64,000 bases of DNA from contig DATBGE010000108.1 of NCBI GenBank assembly GCA_036558125.1, forward strand, positions 37,752-101,751. Reading direction: 5' to 3'. A program made the translations under genes and the position numbers. Position 1 is the first letter of the stretch. Each line of letters starts with the position of its first letter. Shown here in pieces: positions 51,244-58,608 of the stretch. The notes below the pieces were generated by a model. It did not search any database, had not been told where the DNA came from, and saw only the letters and a program-made list of their open reading frames with translations. This stretch comes from DATBGE01 sp036558125 (GTDB lineage: Bacteria; Gemmatimonadota; Gemmatimonadetes; Gemmatimonadales; GWC2-71-9).

Positions 51244-51447
51244 TCACTCCGTCAGCAGCTCGGTGAACCGAGTCTCGCCGGTGATGAGCATCCTTTTCAA
51301 GTAAGGCCGGCAGAGTCCGCAACCGTCACCACACCCCGTCTCCCGCATGACATCGTCCAGAGTCCAACCGTGCTCTCTCGCCAGGGGAAGCAGCCGGGCG
51401 AAAGGCATTTGGCGGCAGATGCAGGTGGTGATGAGGATGTGGGACAT
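51244..51447 (-). CDS. Bfd-like [2Fe-2S] ferredoxin
   Basis: 67-residue protein of the BFD-like [2Fe-2S] fold. Cys9, Cys11, Cys43 and Cys46 give the exact C-x-C-x31-C-x2-C arrangement of bacterioferritin-associated ferredoxin; an extra Cys39 is present (GCGDGCGLC). Bfd reduces iron stores in bacterioferritin; here the partner is unknown. The ATG at 51447 is chosen because upstream in-frame sequence comes from the repeat hairpin. It lies between an SDR gene and a histidine kinase gene on the same strand, with a hairpin repeat upstream. Confidence 0.85.
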   Translation of the reverse strand: MSHILITTCICRQMPFARLLPLAREHGWTLDDVMRETGCGDGCGLCRPYLKRMLITGETRFTELLTE

Positions 51448-51471
51448 GGTCGAGAGTCTGGAGTCTGGAGT

Positions 51472-51549
51472 CGGAAGTCTGGAGTCTAGAGTCTGGAGTC
51501 TAAGGTCATGAATCGCTGATGACTCCAGACTCTCGACTCCAGACTTCCG
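51472..51549. repeat. 29-bp near-perfect inverted repeat hairpin
   Basis: Left arm 51472-51500 and right arm 51521-51549 are complementary at 28 of 29 positions around a 20-nt loop. Arms are built from GAGTCTG and GAAGTCT-type 7-bp units, which continue to 51451 on the left and 51565 on the right. It fills the gap between the SDR and Bfd-like genes. Confidence 0.93.
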
Positions 51550-51575
51550 CCTCTCGAATCCAGACTTCCTCCCCA

Positions 51576-52277
51576 CTACGGATTCGTCGGCCTGATATCC
51601 AGCTCCGACACCAAGGCCCGTTCCGGGAGAGCCAGGGCCGCGAGCACCGTCTCAGCCACGTCCTCAGGCTGCAGGATGCGGTCGATGTTGGGTGAGAGCA
51701 TCCCCTGGGTTCGAATCAGCGGGGTATCGACCGAACCGGGACAGATGGTGATGACACGAACGTTGTCCTTTCGGACCTCCAGCATCAGCGATTTCGCAAA
51801 GCCGAGTACCGCGTGCTTGGAGGCGCTGTAGGCGGACCCACCGACAAATCCGTTGCGGCCGGCCAGGCTCGCAATATTGACGATGGCACCCTGCTTTCGA
51901 GTGCGCATGGCGGGCAGCACCTCACGGGTCACCAGGTACAGGCTCCGCAGGTTGGTCGCCATCGTCGTATCCCAGTCGTCCAGCGTCAGCTCTTCGAACC
52001 GCTTGAGGGGAGCGACGCCGGCATTGTTCACCAGGACATCGATGGCTCCGAGTTCCTTGACCAGCATTGAGACGGCGGTCTTCACGTCGGCTTCGACGCC
52101 GACGTCAGCCGGGTGAACAGCGGCGGTGACACCCGCCTCTTCCAGTCCATCCTTGAGAGCGCGGAGCCGTGAAGGGGTTCTGGCGCAGGCTCCGATCTTG
52201 TAGCCTGCCTTCCCGAGGCGGAAACAAATCGCGCGACCAATTCCTTCGGTGGCGCCGGTGATGAGTGCGGTGGGCAT
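51576..52277 (-). CDS. short-chain dehydrogenase/reductase (SDR)
   Basis: 233-residue classical SDR. Seen: cofactor motif TGATEGIGRAI near residue 7, the NNAG motif in DVLVNNAGVAPL, the catalytic Ser in IVNIASLAGRNG, YSASK with catalytic Tyr and Lys, and the CPGSVDTPL segment. ACART after the second strand (Arg-Thr) suggests NADP preference. The substrate is unknown; sequence is close to generic 3-ketoacyl or sugar reductases. It starts at ATG 52277, just inside an inverted-repeat region, and is followed by the Bfd-like and kinase genes on the same strand. Confidence 0.93.
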   Translation of the reverse strand: MPTALITGATEGIGRAICFRLGKAGYKIGACARTPSRLRALKDGLEEAGVTAAVHPADVGVEADVKTAVSMLVKELGAIDVLVNNAGVAPLKRFEELTLDDWDTTMATNLRSLYLVTREVLPAMRTRKQGAIVNIASLAGRNGFVGGSAYSASKHAVLGFAKSLMLEVRKDNVRVITICPGSVDTPLIRTQGMLSPNIDRILQPEDVAETVLAALALPERALVSELDIRPTNP

Positions 52278-52293
52278 GGTGAAATCTAGTAAT

Positions 52294-52370
52294 AGTACCG
52301 CGTACCGCGTACCGCGTACCGAGTAAAGGCCGTTGGCTGTTCACCCAACTCGGTACTCGGTACTAGGTAC
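52294..52370. repeat. 7-bp GTACCGC units forming an inverted repeat
   Basis: Three or more GTACCGC units (52295-52318) end with GTACCGAGT; after a 23-bp spacer the complementary ACTCGGTAC unit is repeated with small changes. The element lies between the divergent SDR and ABC exporter genes and thus in their promoter region. Confidence 0.88.
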
Positions 52371-52379
52371 TTTTCATAC

Positions 52380-54278
52380 ATGACGTTCCCCGGTGGTCCC
52401 GCCAGTCTCCGGCCCCGCCGCCCGCCCAAGCTCATCCAGGAAGCACCGACTTGGCGGGAACGGATGCGGGCTACTCGCCACCTGCCTGAATTTTTCCGGC
52501 TGGTCTGGGAGACCAATCGCGGTTACAGCGTTCTCATCGTGCTGCTCCGCGCACTCCGGGCGGCGATTCCGATCGCCACTCTCTGGATCGGGAAGCTCAT
52601 CATCGATGAAGTAGTGCGGCTATTGGGCGAGCCGGGAGCCGCGGCGTCAGGCCTCGAGGCCTACAGGCATCTGCTGCTGCTCGTGGCCGTCGAGTTCGGC
52701 ATCGCAACCGTGGGCGAACTCCTGGCGCGGGCATCCTCCCTGCTGGAGAGCCTGCTGGGCGACCTGTTCGCCAATCGCACCAGCGTTCAATTGATGCAGC
52801 ACGCGGCGTCCCTCGATCTCCAGCAGCTGGAAGATGCCGAGGTCTACGACAAGCTGGAGCGGGCTCGGCGGCAGACGGTGGGACGGATCGGGCTCTTCAC
52901 GGGAATTCTCGCCAGCCTGCAGGATTTGATCACGATGGTCTCGCTGGCGATTGCGATCACGGTCTACGTTCCCTGGTTGCTGTTGCTCCTTGCCTTGGCG
53001 GTCCTCCCCTCCTTTCTGGGCGAAACACGCTACGCCGCACTCGGCTACTCGCTGCTGTTCTCCTGGACTCAGGAGCGGCGCCAGCTCGATTACCTGCGGT
53101 ACATCGGTGCGAGCGATGTCTCCGCCAAAGAAGTGAAACTGTTCGGCCTCTCCGATTACCTGGTGGGACAGTATGCCCAGCTCTCGGACGAGTTCTACGA
53201 AGCCAACCGCGATCTCGCGATTCGACGCGCGGTGGTTTCCTCCCTGCTCGCTCTGGTCGGGTCGGTCGGGTACTACGGCGCCTATGTCGCCATCATCTAT
53301 CTCACAGTAACCCGCCATCAGTCGCCCGCCGGTCCCTTTACCCTGGGCGTCCTGACTTTCCTGGCCGCCTCCTTCCGGCAAAGCCGAGACCTGATCCAGC
53401 GCTTTCTGTTGTCCCTGGCCCAGCTGTTCGAGCAGGCGCTCTACCTCGAGGATCTGTTCACCTTCTTCGATCTGCAGCCGCGGATCTCCAGCACGCCCGG
53501 TGCGGCGGTGGTGCCGACGCCCATTCGGGAGGGTTTTCAGTTCGAGAATGTCGGGTTCCGCTACCCTGGCGCTGAACGGTGGGCGGTCCGGGGGCTCGAC
53601 TTCGTGCTCAAGCCGGGCGAGCGGCTGGCCTTGGTGGGAGAGAACGGTGCGGGCAAGACCACGCTCGCCAAACTCCTCGCTCGACTCTACGACCCCAGCG
53701 AAGGACGCATCCTGCTAGATGGTCGAGATCTGCGGGAATACGACATCGAGAGCCTGCGCCGCAATGTCGGCGTGATTTTCCAGGATTTTGTGCGCTACGA
53801 CTTTCCCATCAGGGAGAATATCGCTGTGGGCGACATCGGCCGGCGGGACGACCAACCGGCGCTCGAGGTGGCGGCGAGCCGAAGTCTGGCCGACAGCGTG
53901 ATCGCCCGCTTCAAGGAAGGCTATGAGCAATTACTGGGGAAGCGGTTTGAGGGTGGGGCCGATCTCTCGGGGGGCGAATGGCAGAAACTGGCTCTGGCCC
54001 GGGCCTACCTGCGAGATGCCCAGCTCCTGATTCTCGACGAGCCCACCGCCGCCCTCGATGCGCGCGCCGAGTACCAGGTCTTCCTCCGCTTTTCCGAGCT
54101 GACCCACGGGCGCATGGCGGTGCTGATCAGCCACCGTTTCAGCACGGTTCGCATGGCCGACCGTATTCTGGTGCTCAAGGAGGGTGAGCTGGTGGAGCAG
54201 GGGACCCACGCGGAGCTGCTGGACAACAAGGGACTTTACTCGGAGTTGTTCGGGCTGCAGGCGGCGGGGTATAGGTAG
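52380..54278 (+). CDS. ABC exporter with fused permease and ATPase
   Basis: 632-residue half-transporter with an N-terminal membrane domain (five or six segments, about residues 55-370) and a C-terminal ATPase. ATPase motifs: Walker A GENGAGKTTLAKLLARLY, Q-loop VIFQDFVRYDFPI, signature DLSGGEWQKLALARAY, Walker B LLILDEPTAALDARAE, and H-loop LISHRFSTVRMAD. It would act as a homodimer exporting lipids, drugs or peptides. The ATG is just inside the repeat element; no strong ribosome site is visible there. A single-gene unit, ending directly at another repeat tract. Confidence 0.93.
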   Translation: MTFPGGPASLRPRRPPKLIQEAPTWRERMRATRHLPEFFRLVWETNRGYSVLIVLLRALRAAIPIATLWIGKLIIDEVVRLLGEPGAAASGLEAYRHLLLLVAVEFGIATVGELLARASSLLESLLGDLFANRTSVQLMQHAASLDLQQLEDAEVYDKLERARRQTVGRIGLFTGILASLQDLITMVSLAIAITVYVPWLLLLLALAVLPSFLGETRYAALGYSLLFSWTQERRQLDYLRYIGASDVSAKEVKLFGLSDYLVGQYAQLSDEFYEANRDLAIRRAVVSSLLALVGSVGYYGAYVAIIYLTVTRHQSPAGPFTLGVLTFLAASFRQSRDLIQRFLLSLAQLFEQALYLEDLFTFFDLQPRISSTPGAAVVPTPIREGFQFENVGFRYPGAERWAVRGLDFVLKPGERLALVGENGAGKTTLAKLLARLYDPSEGRILLDGRDLREYDIESLRRNVGVIFQDFVRYDFPIRENIAVGDIGRRDDQPALEVAASRSLADSVIARFKEGYEQLLGKRFEGGADLSGGEWQKLALARAYLRDAQLLILDEPTAALDARAEYQVFLRFSELTHGRMAVLISHRFSTVRMADRILVLKEGELVEQGTHAELLDNKGLYSELFGLQAAGYR

Positions 54279-54279
54279 C

Positions 54280-54358
54280 GGGAGACGGGAGACGGGAGAC
54301 GGGAGGACGGGGGAACGGGGGAACGGGGAACGGGGAACAGGGAACAGGGAACAGGGAA
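54280..54358. repeat. tandem GGGAGAC / GGGGAAC / GGGAACA repeat
   Basis: Starts 2 bp after the exporter stop and drifts through related 7-8 bp units (GGGAGAC, then GGGGGAAC, then GGGGAAC, then AGGGAAC). Same unit type as at 7.1 kb and 57.0 kb. Confidence 0.88.
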
Positions 54359-54375
54359 ATTTGCAGGTCGTGACG

Positions 54376-54732
54376 TCAGCCTTCATCGAGCGTACTACGA
54401 AGTGATCGCTTAGAGCCACCGGCCCGCATCGTTAGAAAGGCCACTCGGTAAGCCAGTTTCCTGATGACAATTGCCTCATCCGGACGAAGCCAGCCCTGAG
54501 CCTCGCCGAGGATGGCGAGCCGGTGTAACGACCCGAAACGATCCCATGCGCCCTCCCGTCCACTCCGACGACGAAGGCGCATCAGAGTAGCTCTCAGGGC
54601 GCCCTCGGGCAGGCGGGACACTGCGTCCTCCAAGGCACGGTCCAGGGCATCCAGATAAGCAGGGAGGATTCTCTCGGCGACGAAGTGCATGGTGGCCAGC
54701 ATAGGAGGAAGCTGGGAATGGCGTACCACCAT
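54376..54732 (-). CDS. hypothetical helical protein
   Basis: 118-residue helix-rich protein with no domain I can name. The central and end parts (AWDRFGSLHRLAILGEAQGW and VIRKLAYRVAFLTMRAGG) have the spacing of small four-helix HEPN-like antitoxin proteins, but the typical RxxxxH motif is absent. The ATG at 54732 gives MVVRHSQLPPML; an in-frame TTG further upstream is less likely. It is bracketed by two repeat elements and could be a remnant. Coding is uncertain. Confidence 0.4.
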   Translation of the reverse strand: MVVRHSQLPPMLATMHFVAERILPAYLDALDRALEDAVSRLPEGALRATLMRLRRRSGREGAWDRFGSLHRLAILGEAQGWLRPDEAIVIRKLAYRVAFLTMRAGGSKRSLRSTLDEG

Positions 54733-54770
54733 TTCTTGACGGGCTGGTATCAATTCGACGCGAGGGGGTC

Positions 54771-54871
54771 TAGGGTCTAAGGTCGTGAGTCACAAGCCGG
54801 TGAAGGACGGGACTCGGCCCGAGACTCAAGACCTTCGACCCGAGACCTTCGACCTCAGACCTTAGACCCTA
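54771..54871. repeat. 14-bp perfect inverted repeat with internal 10-11 bp direct repeats
   Basis: TAGGGTCTAAGGTC (54771-54784) is exactly complementary to 54858-54871. The 73-bp interior contains repeated GAGAC/GACCTTCGACC-type units. It lies just upstream of the EF-G-like gene. Confidence 0.9.
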
Positions 54872-54934
54872 TTTGACAACTCCCCGCCGCGTCCGCAGTA
54901 TCCCCTTTCCACAAGCAGAAGGAGGCCCAGACCT

Positions 54935-56986
54935 ATGAAGGTCTATGGCTCGAACGCCATCCGAAACGTGGCCTTCGTGGGCCACGGGGCGAGCGGCAAG
55001 ACCACCCTGGTTGATGCGCTCGCCTTCGTCTCCGGCTCCAGCCGGCGCCACGGTTCGGTCAAAGACGGTACCACGCTCACCGACTACACCCCCGACGAAA
55101 TCGAACGCAAGCACTCCATCGGCCTCAGCGTTGCCTATGCCGAGTGGATGGATGTGAAGCTGAACCTCATCGATACTCCCGGATACCTGGACTTCTTCGG
55201 CGAGGCGGTCACCGGATTACACACGGCGGATTCGGCCGTCGTGGTTATCAGCGCGACCGGTGGCGTCGAAGTCGGAACCGAGAAGGTCTGGGAAGTGTGC
55301 GACCGGCTGCACCTGCCCCGGATCATCTTCGTGTCCCAGATGGACAAGGAGCACGCCAATTTCGAGCGGGTCTTCCAGGACATCAAAGAGCACCTCTCCC
55401 CCAAGGTCGTCCCGGTCGAGATCCCGCTGGGCGAAGGTCCGCAGTTCCGCGGGGTGGTCAACCTCTTTTCGGGGAAGACCCACATCTACAAGAAGGGCAC
55501 CAAGACCGGCGAGTACGACGAATCACCGCTTCCCGATGAATACAAGGAGCAATTCTCCCGCTACGACCAGCAGCTGACCGAGGCTGTCGCCTCCAGCGAC
55601 GATAACCTGCTGGAGCGGTATCTGGGCGGAGAGGAAATCCCGAGGGAAGAAGTGCTCGGTGCCATGAAGCAGGCGATGCTTCGGGGTGAAATCGTCCCGC
55701 TCTTCTGCGGAAGCGCGGAGTTGACCTATGGTACCCGCGCGCTGCTCAACAAGATGGTGGAGCTGCTGCCGTCGCCCAACGAGATTCCGGCGCCGGCCGA
55801 GGCGCCGCTGATCGGACATGTCTTCAAGACTATCTCCGAACCGCACGTCGGTGATGTCTCCCTCTTCCGGATCTATACCGGCACCATCAAGAACGGCGAC
55901 GAGGTCTGGAACGCCGAGCACAGTGTGGCTGAGAAGCTCAATCACCTGTCAGTGCAACAGGGCAAGGAACGGTTCGAGGTTCCCGAGTTGGCCGCGGGAG
56001 ACATCGGATCGGTGGCCAAGCTCCGCGACACTCACACCAACGACACGTTCTGCCGCCGGGAGTCTGCGTTACAGTTGCCTCCAATCCCGTTCCCCGAGGC
56101 ACTGGCGACCTCCGCCGTCGTCGTGAAGATGCGGGGCGAAGAGGACAAGCTCGCCGCGGGACTCCACAAGCTCCACGAGGAGGATCCGACCTTCCACTTC
56201 GAGTACAGCTCGGAGCTGGGGCAGACCCTGGTTCACGGGATGGGCGAACGTCATTTCGAGATTCTACTGGGCCGGCTGCAACGGAAGTTTGGGGTTCACG
56301 CCGAGCTGGCTCGTCCCCGGGTGGCGTATCGCGAGACGCTGAAGGGGAAGGGCGAAGGTCAGGGCAAGCACAAGAAACAGAGCGGTGGGCGGGGACAATA
56401 CGGTGACTGCTGGGTGCGGTTCTCCCCGCTTCCCCGGGGCTCCGGCTACAAGTTCATCGACAGCATCGTGGGTGGGGTCATTCCCAACCGCTACATCCCG
56501 GCGGTGGATCGTGGAATCCAGGAGTCGGCGGTACGCGGCGTTGTGGCCGGCTATCCGATGGTGGATTTCCAGGCCGAGTGCTTCGACGGCTCGTACCACG
56601 ACGTCGATTCCAACGAAATGTCGTTCAAGATGGCGGGGATCCTCGCCTTCAGGAACGTCGCCCCCAAGTGCCGGCCGGTGCTGCTGGAACCACTGATGGA
56701 GGTAACGGTCTGGACCCCCGGAGAAATCCTGGGTGATGTGATGGGTGATCTCAGCTCACGGCGCGGTCAGATCCTGGGGACCGACACCGAGGGGCGGCTC
56801 ACCCGGATCAAGGCGATCGTGCCCGAAGCGGAGCTTTACAAATACGCCACGACTCTGCACTCGATTACCCACGGTCGTGGCACCTTCCATTTCGACCACC
56901 ACGGATACGCCGAGGCTCCGCCCGAAATCTCGGCCAAGGTGGCGGCGGAGAACAAGAGGGATGGGAAGGAGAATGGGGACGAGTGA
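54935..56986 (+). CDS. EF-G-like translational GTPase (EF-G2 type)
   Basis: 683-residue five-domain EF-G paralogue. AAGGAGG at 54919-54925 precedes the ATG. G1 reads GHGASGKTT (residues 16-24); switch II is DTPGYLDF (80-87), with Tyr where EF-G has the catalytic His, as in EF-G2 types. G4 reads SQMD (134-137) rather than NKxD, which is unusual. Domain IV (GKHKKQSGGRGQYGDCWV) and the domain V end (HGRGTFHFDHHGYAEAPP) are intact. Such paralogues are thought to assist ribosomes under special conditions; weak or altered GTP binding is possible here. It stands alone between repeat elements. Confidence 0.93.
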   Translation: MKVYGSNAIRNVAFVGHGASGKTTLVDALAFVSGSSRRHGSVKDGTTLTDYTPDEIERKHSIGLSVAYAEWMDVKLNLIDTPGYLDFFGEAVTGLHTADSAVVVISATGGVEVGTEKVWEVCDRLHLPRIIFVSQMDKEHANFERVFQDIKEHLSPKVVPVEIPLGEGPQFRGVVNLFSGKTHIYKKGTKTGEYDESPLPDEYKEQFSRYDQQLTEAVASSDDNLLERYLGGEEIPREEVLGAMKQAMLRGEIVPLFCGSAELTYGTRALLNKMVELLPSPNEIPAPAEAPLIGHVFKTISEPHVGDVSLFRIYTGTIKNGDEVWNAEHSVAEKLNHLSVQQGKERFEVPELAAGDIGSVAKLRDTHTNDTFCRRESALQLPPIPFPEALATSAVVVKMRGEEDKLAAGLHKLHEEDPTFHFEYSSELGQTLVHGMGERHFEILLGRLQRKFGVHAELARPRVAYRETLKGKGEGQGKHKKQSGGRGQYGDCWVRFSPLPRGSGYKFIDSIVGGVIPNRYIPAVDRGIQESAVRGVVAGYPMVDFQAECFDGSYHDVDSNEMSFKMAGILAFRNVAPKCRPVLLEPLMEVTVWTPGEILGDVMGDLSSRRGQILGTDTEGRLTRIKAIVPEAELYKYATTLHSITHGRGTFHFDHHGYAEAPPEISAKVAAENKRDGKENGDE

Positions 56987-57076
56987 AACGGGAGACAGGA
57001 GACGGGAGACGGGAGATGGGAGACGGGAGACGGTGAACGGTGAACGGTGAACGGTGAACGGTGGACGGTGGACGAG
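56987..57076. repeat. tandem GGGAGAC then GGTGAAC repeat
   Basis: Six or so GGGAGAC-type units followed by four GGTGAAC and two GGTGGAC units, directly after the EF-G-like stop. The units match those at 7.1 kb and 54.3 kb. Confidence 0.9.
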
Positions 57077-57116
57077 GCGACGAGGATTGGACTCTAGACT
57101 TCAGGCTCCAGAGCTG

Positions 57117-57509
57117 ATGCGGGTCACATTCCGAGATGACTTAGCGGATTGCCTGCAATCGACGCTGCGCATCGCCGCATTCTTTAGCGTAGCGATGATC
57201 GTATTGTGGGCTGTTCGCGGTGGGGATCTGCCGCGGCACCTATCTATGTTTTCAGTGCTCGCGATTTACTTCATCGGGGCCCTGCTAGTGGGATTTCTGA
57301 TGGCGTTTCTGCGCCCCATTAGAGTCCGTTTCTGGGGCGCGCTCGTTATAGGAATCCTGGCAATGGGCCCCCTTACGGCGGGCATTTTGATGGCGGTCTT
57401 ACCACCCGATTTATGGGTTCCCTGGTTCATTTTCAAAGTCTCTCTATACACAGCCCTTTTTCTTGGACCAATTTACGGCGGTTGGTTTTGGTACCTCGCG
57501 CGGGAATAG
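57117..57509 (+). CDS. hypothetical membrane protein with lower GC
   Basis: 130-residue protein with four predicted membrane segments (about 15-33, 42-65, 72-95 and 102-125), among them AIYFIGALLVGFLMAFL and GALVIGILAMGPLTAGI. No family is recognised. The ATG at 57117 is used because upstream in-frame sequence is repeat-derived. The gene is visibly richer in A and T than its neighbours (TTT, ATT and TTA codons are frequent), suggesting a different origin. It is flanked by repeat tracts and short copies of the CTCCAGA motif. Confidence 0.65.
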   Translation: MRVTFRDDLADCLQSTLRIAAFFSVAMIVLWAVRGGDLPRHLSMFSVLAIYFIGALLVGFLMAFLRPIRVRFWGALVIGILAMGPLTAGILMAVLPPDLWVPWFIFKVSLYTALFLGPIYGGWFWYLARE

Positions 57510-57594
57510 AGTTGAAGAAGAAGCAGATCGTTACAAGTAAGGGCCTTTGCTTTGCGAGCGCAGACTGAAGGCTCCAGACTGATAGGAGGACTAA

Positions 57595-57966
57595 GTGGGA
57601 GGTGAGATTGTGAGCGGCAGGCGTGGCCAGTTGGCACTGAGTGCGACCTTTACCACTACCGCCTTCACCCTCGACGGGTACCGGATCATCCAGAATTTCG
57701 GGGTGGTCCGGGGCATCACGGTGCGCTCGCGCTCAGTATTCGGGACTATAGGAGCTTCGTTGCAAACCCTGATCGGCGGGAACATCTCGCTCTTCACCGA
57801 GCTTTGCGAACACGCGCGCGAAGAGGCCTTTCAGATCATGGTACAGCATGCCGAGGAGCTGGGCGCCAACGCGGTTATCGGGGTCCGGTATGATGCGGCG
57901 GAGGTCATGCAGGGGACCACTGAAGTCTTGTGTTACGGGACCGCCGTCCTGGTAGAACCGGGCTAA
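57595..57966 (+). CDS. YbjQ/UPF0145 family protein
   Basis: 123-residue member of the YbjQ (UPF0145, heavy-metal-binding-like) family, forming pentameric rings in solved members; function unproven. Seen: LDGYRIIQNFGVVRGITVRSRS near residue 27, ELCEHAREEAFQIMVQHAEELGANAVIGVRYD, and the terminal VLCYGTAVLV. The start is GTG at 57595, with AGGAGG 5 bp upstream. It is probably a single-gene unit; two CRP-type palindromes begin 16 bp after its stop. Cytoplasmic, no signal peptide. Confidence 0.93.
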   Translation: MGGEIVSGRRGQLALSATFTTTAFTLDGYRIIQNFGVVRGITVRSRSVFGTIGASLQTLIGGNISLFTELCEHAREEAFQIMVQHAEELGANAVIGVRYDAAEVMQGTTEVLCYGTAVLVEPG

Positions 57967-57982
57967 TAATCAGCCTCCAATC

Positions 57983-57998
57983 TGTGATATATATCACA
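57983..57998. promoter_or_regulatory. CRP-family binding site 1
   Basis: TGTGATATATATCACA is a perfect palindrome with exact CRP half-sites TGTGA and TCACA separated by 6 bp. Its centre is 36 bp from that of site 2. Confidence 0.75.
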
Positions 57999-58018
57999 CT
58001 CGGCCCTAAGTCGAGTTT

Positions 58019-58034
58019 TGTGATATTGCTCACA
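58019..58034. promoter_or_regulatory. CRP-family binding site 2
   Basis: TGTGATATTGCTCACA has exact TGTGA and TCACA half-sites with a 6-bp spacer. It is the nearer site, 76 bp before the ATG of the membrane redox module, placing it in the probable promoter. Confidence 0.75.
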
Positions 58035-58110
58035 GTCCAGCCCTCATCCCAGCCAGTAGCTTCTGTCGAAATCCTGTCCAATTCGGCGGTTATGCTAGGG
58101 AGAGGCGCGC

Positions 58111-58608
58111 ATGTCTATCCTGGGACATCTCGCTGCTGCGGCAGCACCTTGGGCATCATTCTATAACGACAGTACCGCCACACAGGCCCTCATAGCTTTT
58201 GGACACTTCGGCGGCATGATGGTCGCAGGAGGATCGGCGGTGACGGCTGATCGGGGCGTCCTTCAGGCGTGTCGACAGGCCGGATCCGGCCGGCTGCGCC
58301 GGGTCGACGACATCTCCGGGGCGCATCGGACCGTGATCGCCGCGCTGATCGTGACCAGCGTCAGCGGCGTTCTGATGCTCGCAGCGGATCTGGAAAACCT
58401 GGCCGTGTCTCCCTGGTTCTGGCTCAAGATGAGCTTGCTGGGTCTTCTGCTCATAAACGGGTGGCTCATGACTCGGATCTCGCAGCAGCTGCGTCGCGAT
58501 GGAGGGGTCACGCCAAGGCTCTGGAGCAAACTTCGCTTCGCGGCGACGGCGAGTCTCGTCCTCTGGCTTGCCGTGGTGCTGGCGGGCACCCTGCTCAGCA
58601 TCGCATGA
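58111..58608 (+). CDS. four-helix membrane protein of a Rieske redox module
   Basis: 165-residue integral membrane protein with about four membrane segments (roughly 24-46, 72-92, 102-121 and 143-164). Histidines at 32 (FGHFGGMMVAGG) and 72 (SGAHRTVIAA) lie in or at the ends of the first two segments and could ligate a heme or bind copper, loosely like CopD-type proteins. I do not recognise the family. GGAGAGG at 58098-58104 supports the ATG. It overlaps the Rieske gene by 4 bp, and the operon is preceded by two CRP-type sites. Confidence 0.8.
   Translation: MSILGHLAAAAAPWASFYNDSTATQALIAFGHFGGMMVAGGSAVTADRGVLQACRQAGSGRLRRVDDISGAHRTVIAALIVTSVSGVLMLAADLENLAVSPWFWLKMSLLGLLLINGWLMTRISQQLRRDGGVTPRLWSKLRFAATASLVLWLAVVLAGTLLSIA

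Noticed and set aside
51451..51565. Possible CRISPR array because of regularly repeated short words
   Set aside because: Units are 7 bp and contiguous or inverted, with no 20-40 bp direct repeats separated by unique spacers, and no cas gene is nearby.
54376..54732. HEPN-type toxin or antitoxin
   Set aside because: Only the helical spacing is similar; the RxxxxH catalytic motif and a paired nucleotidyltransferase gene are absent, so it stays hypothetical.
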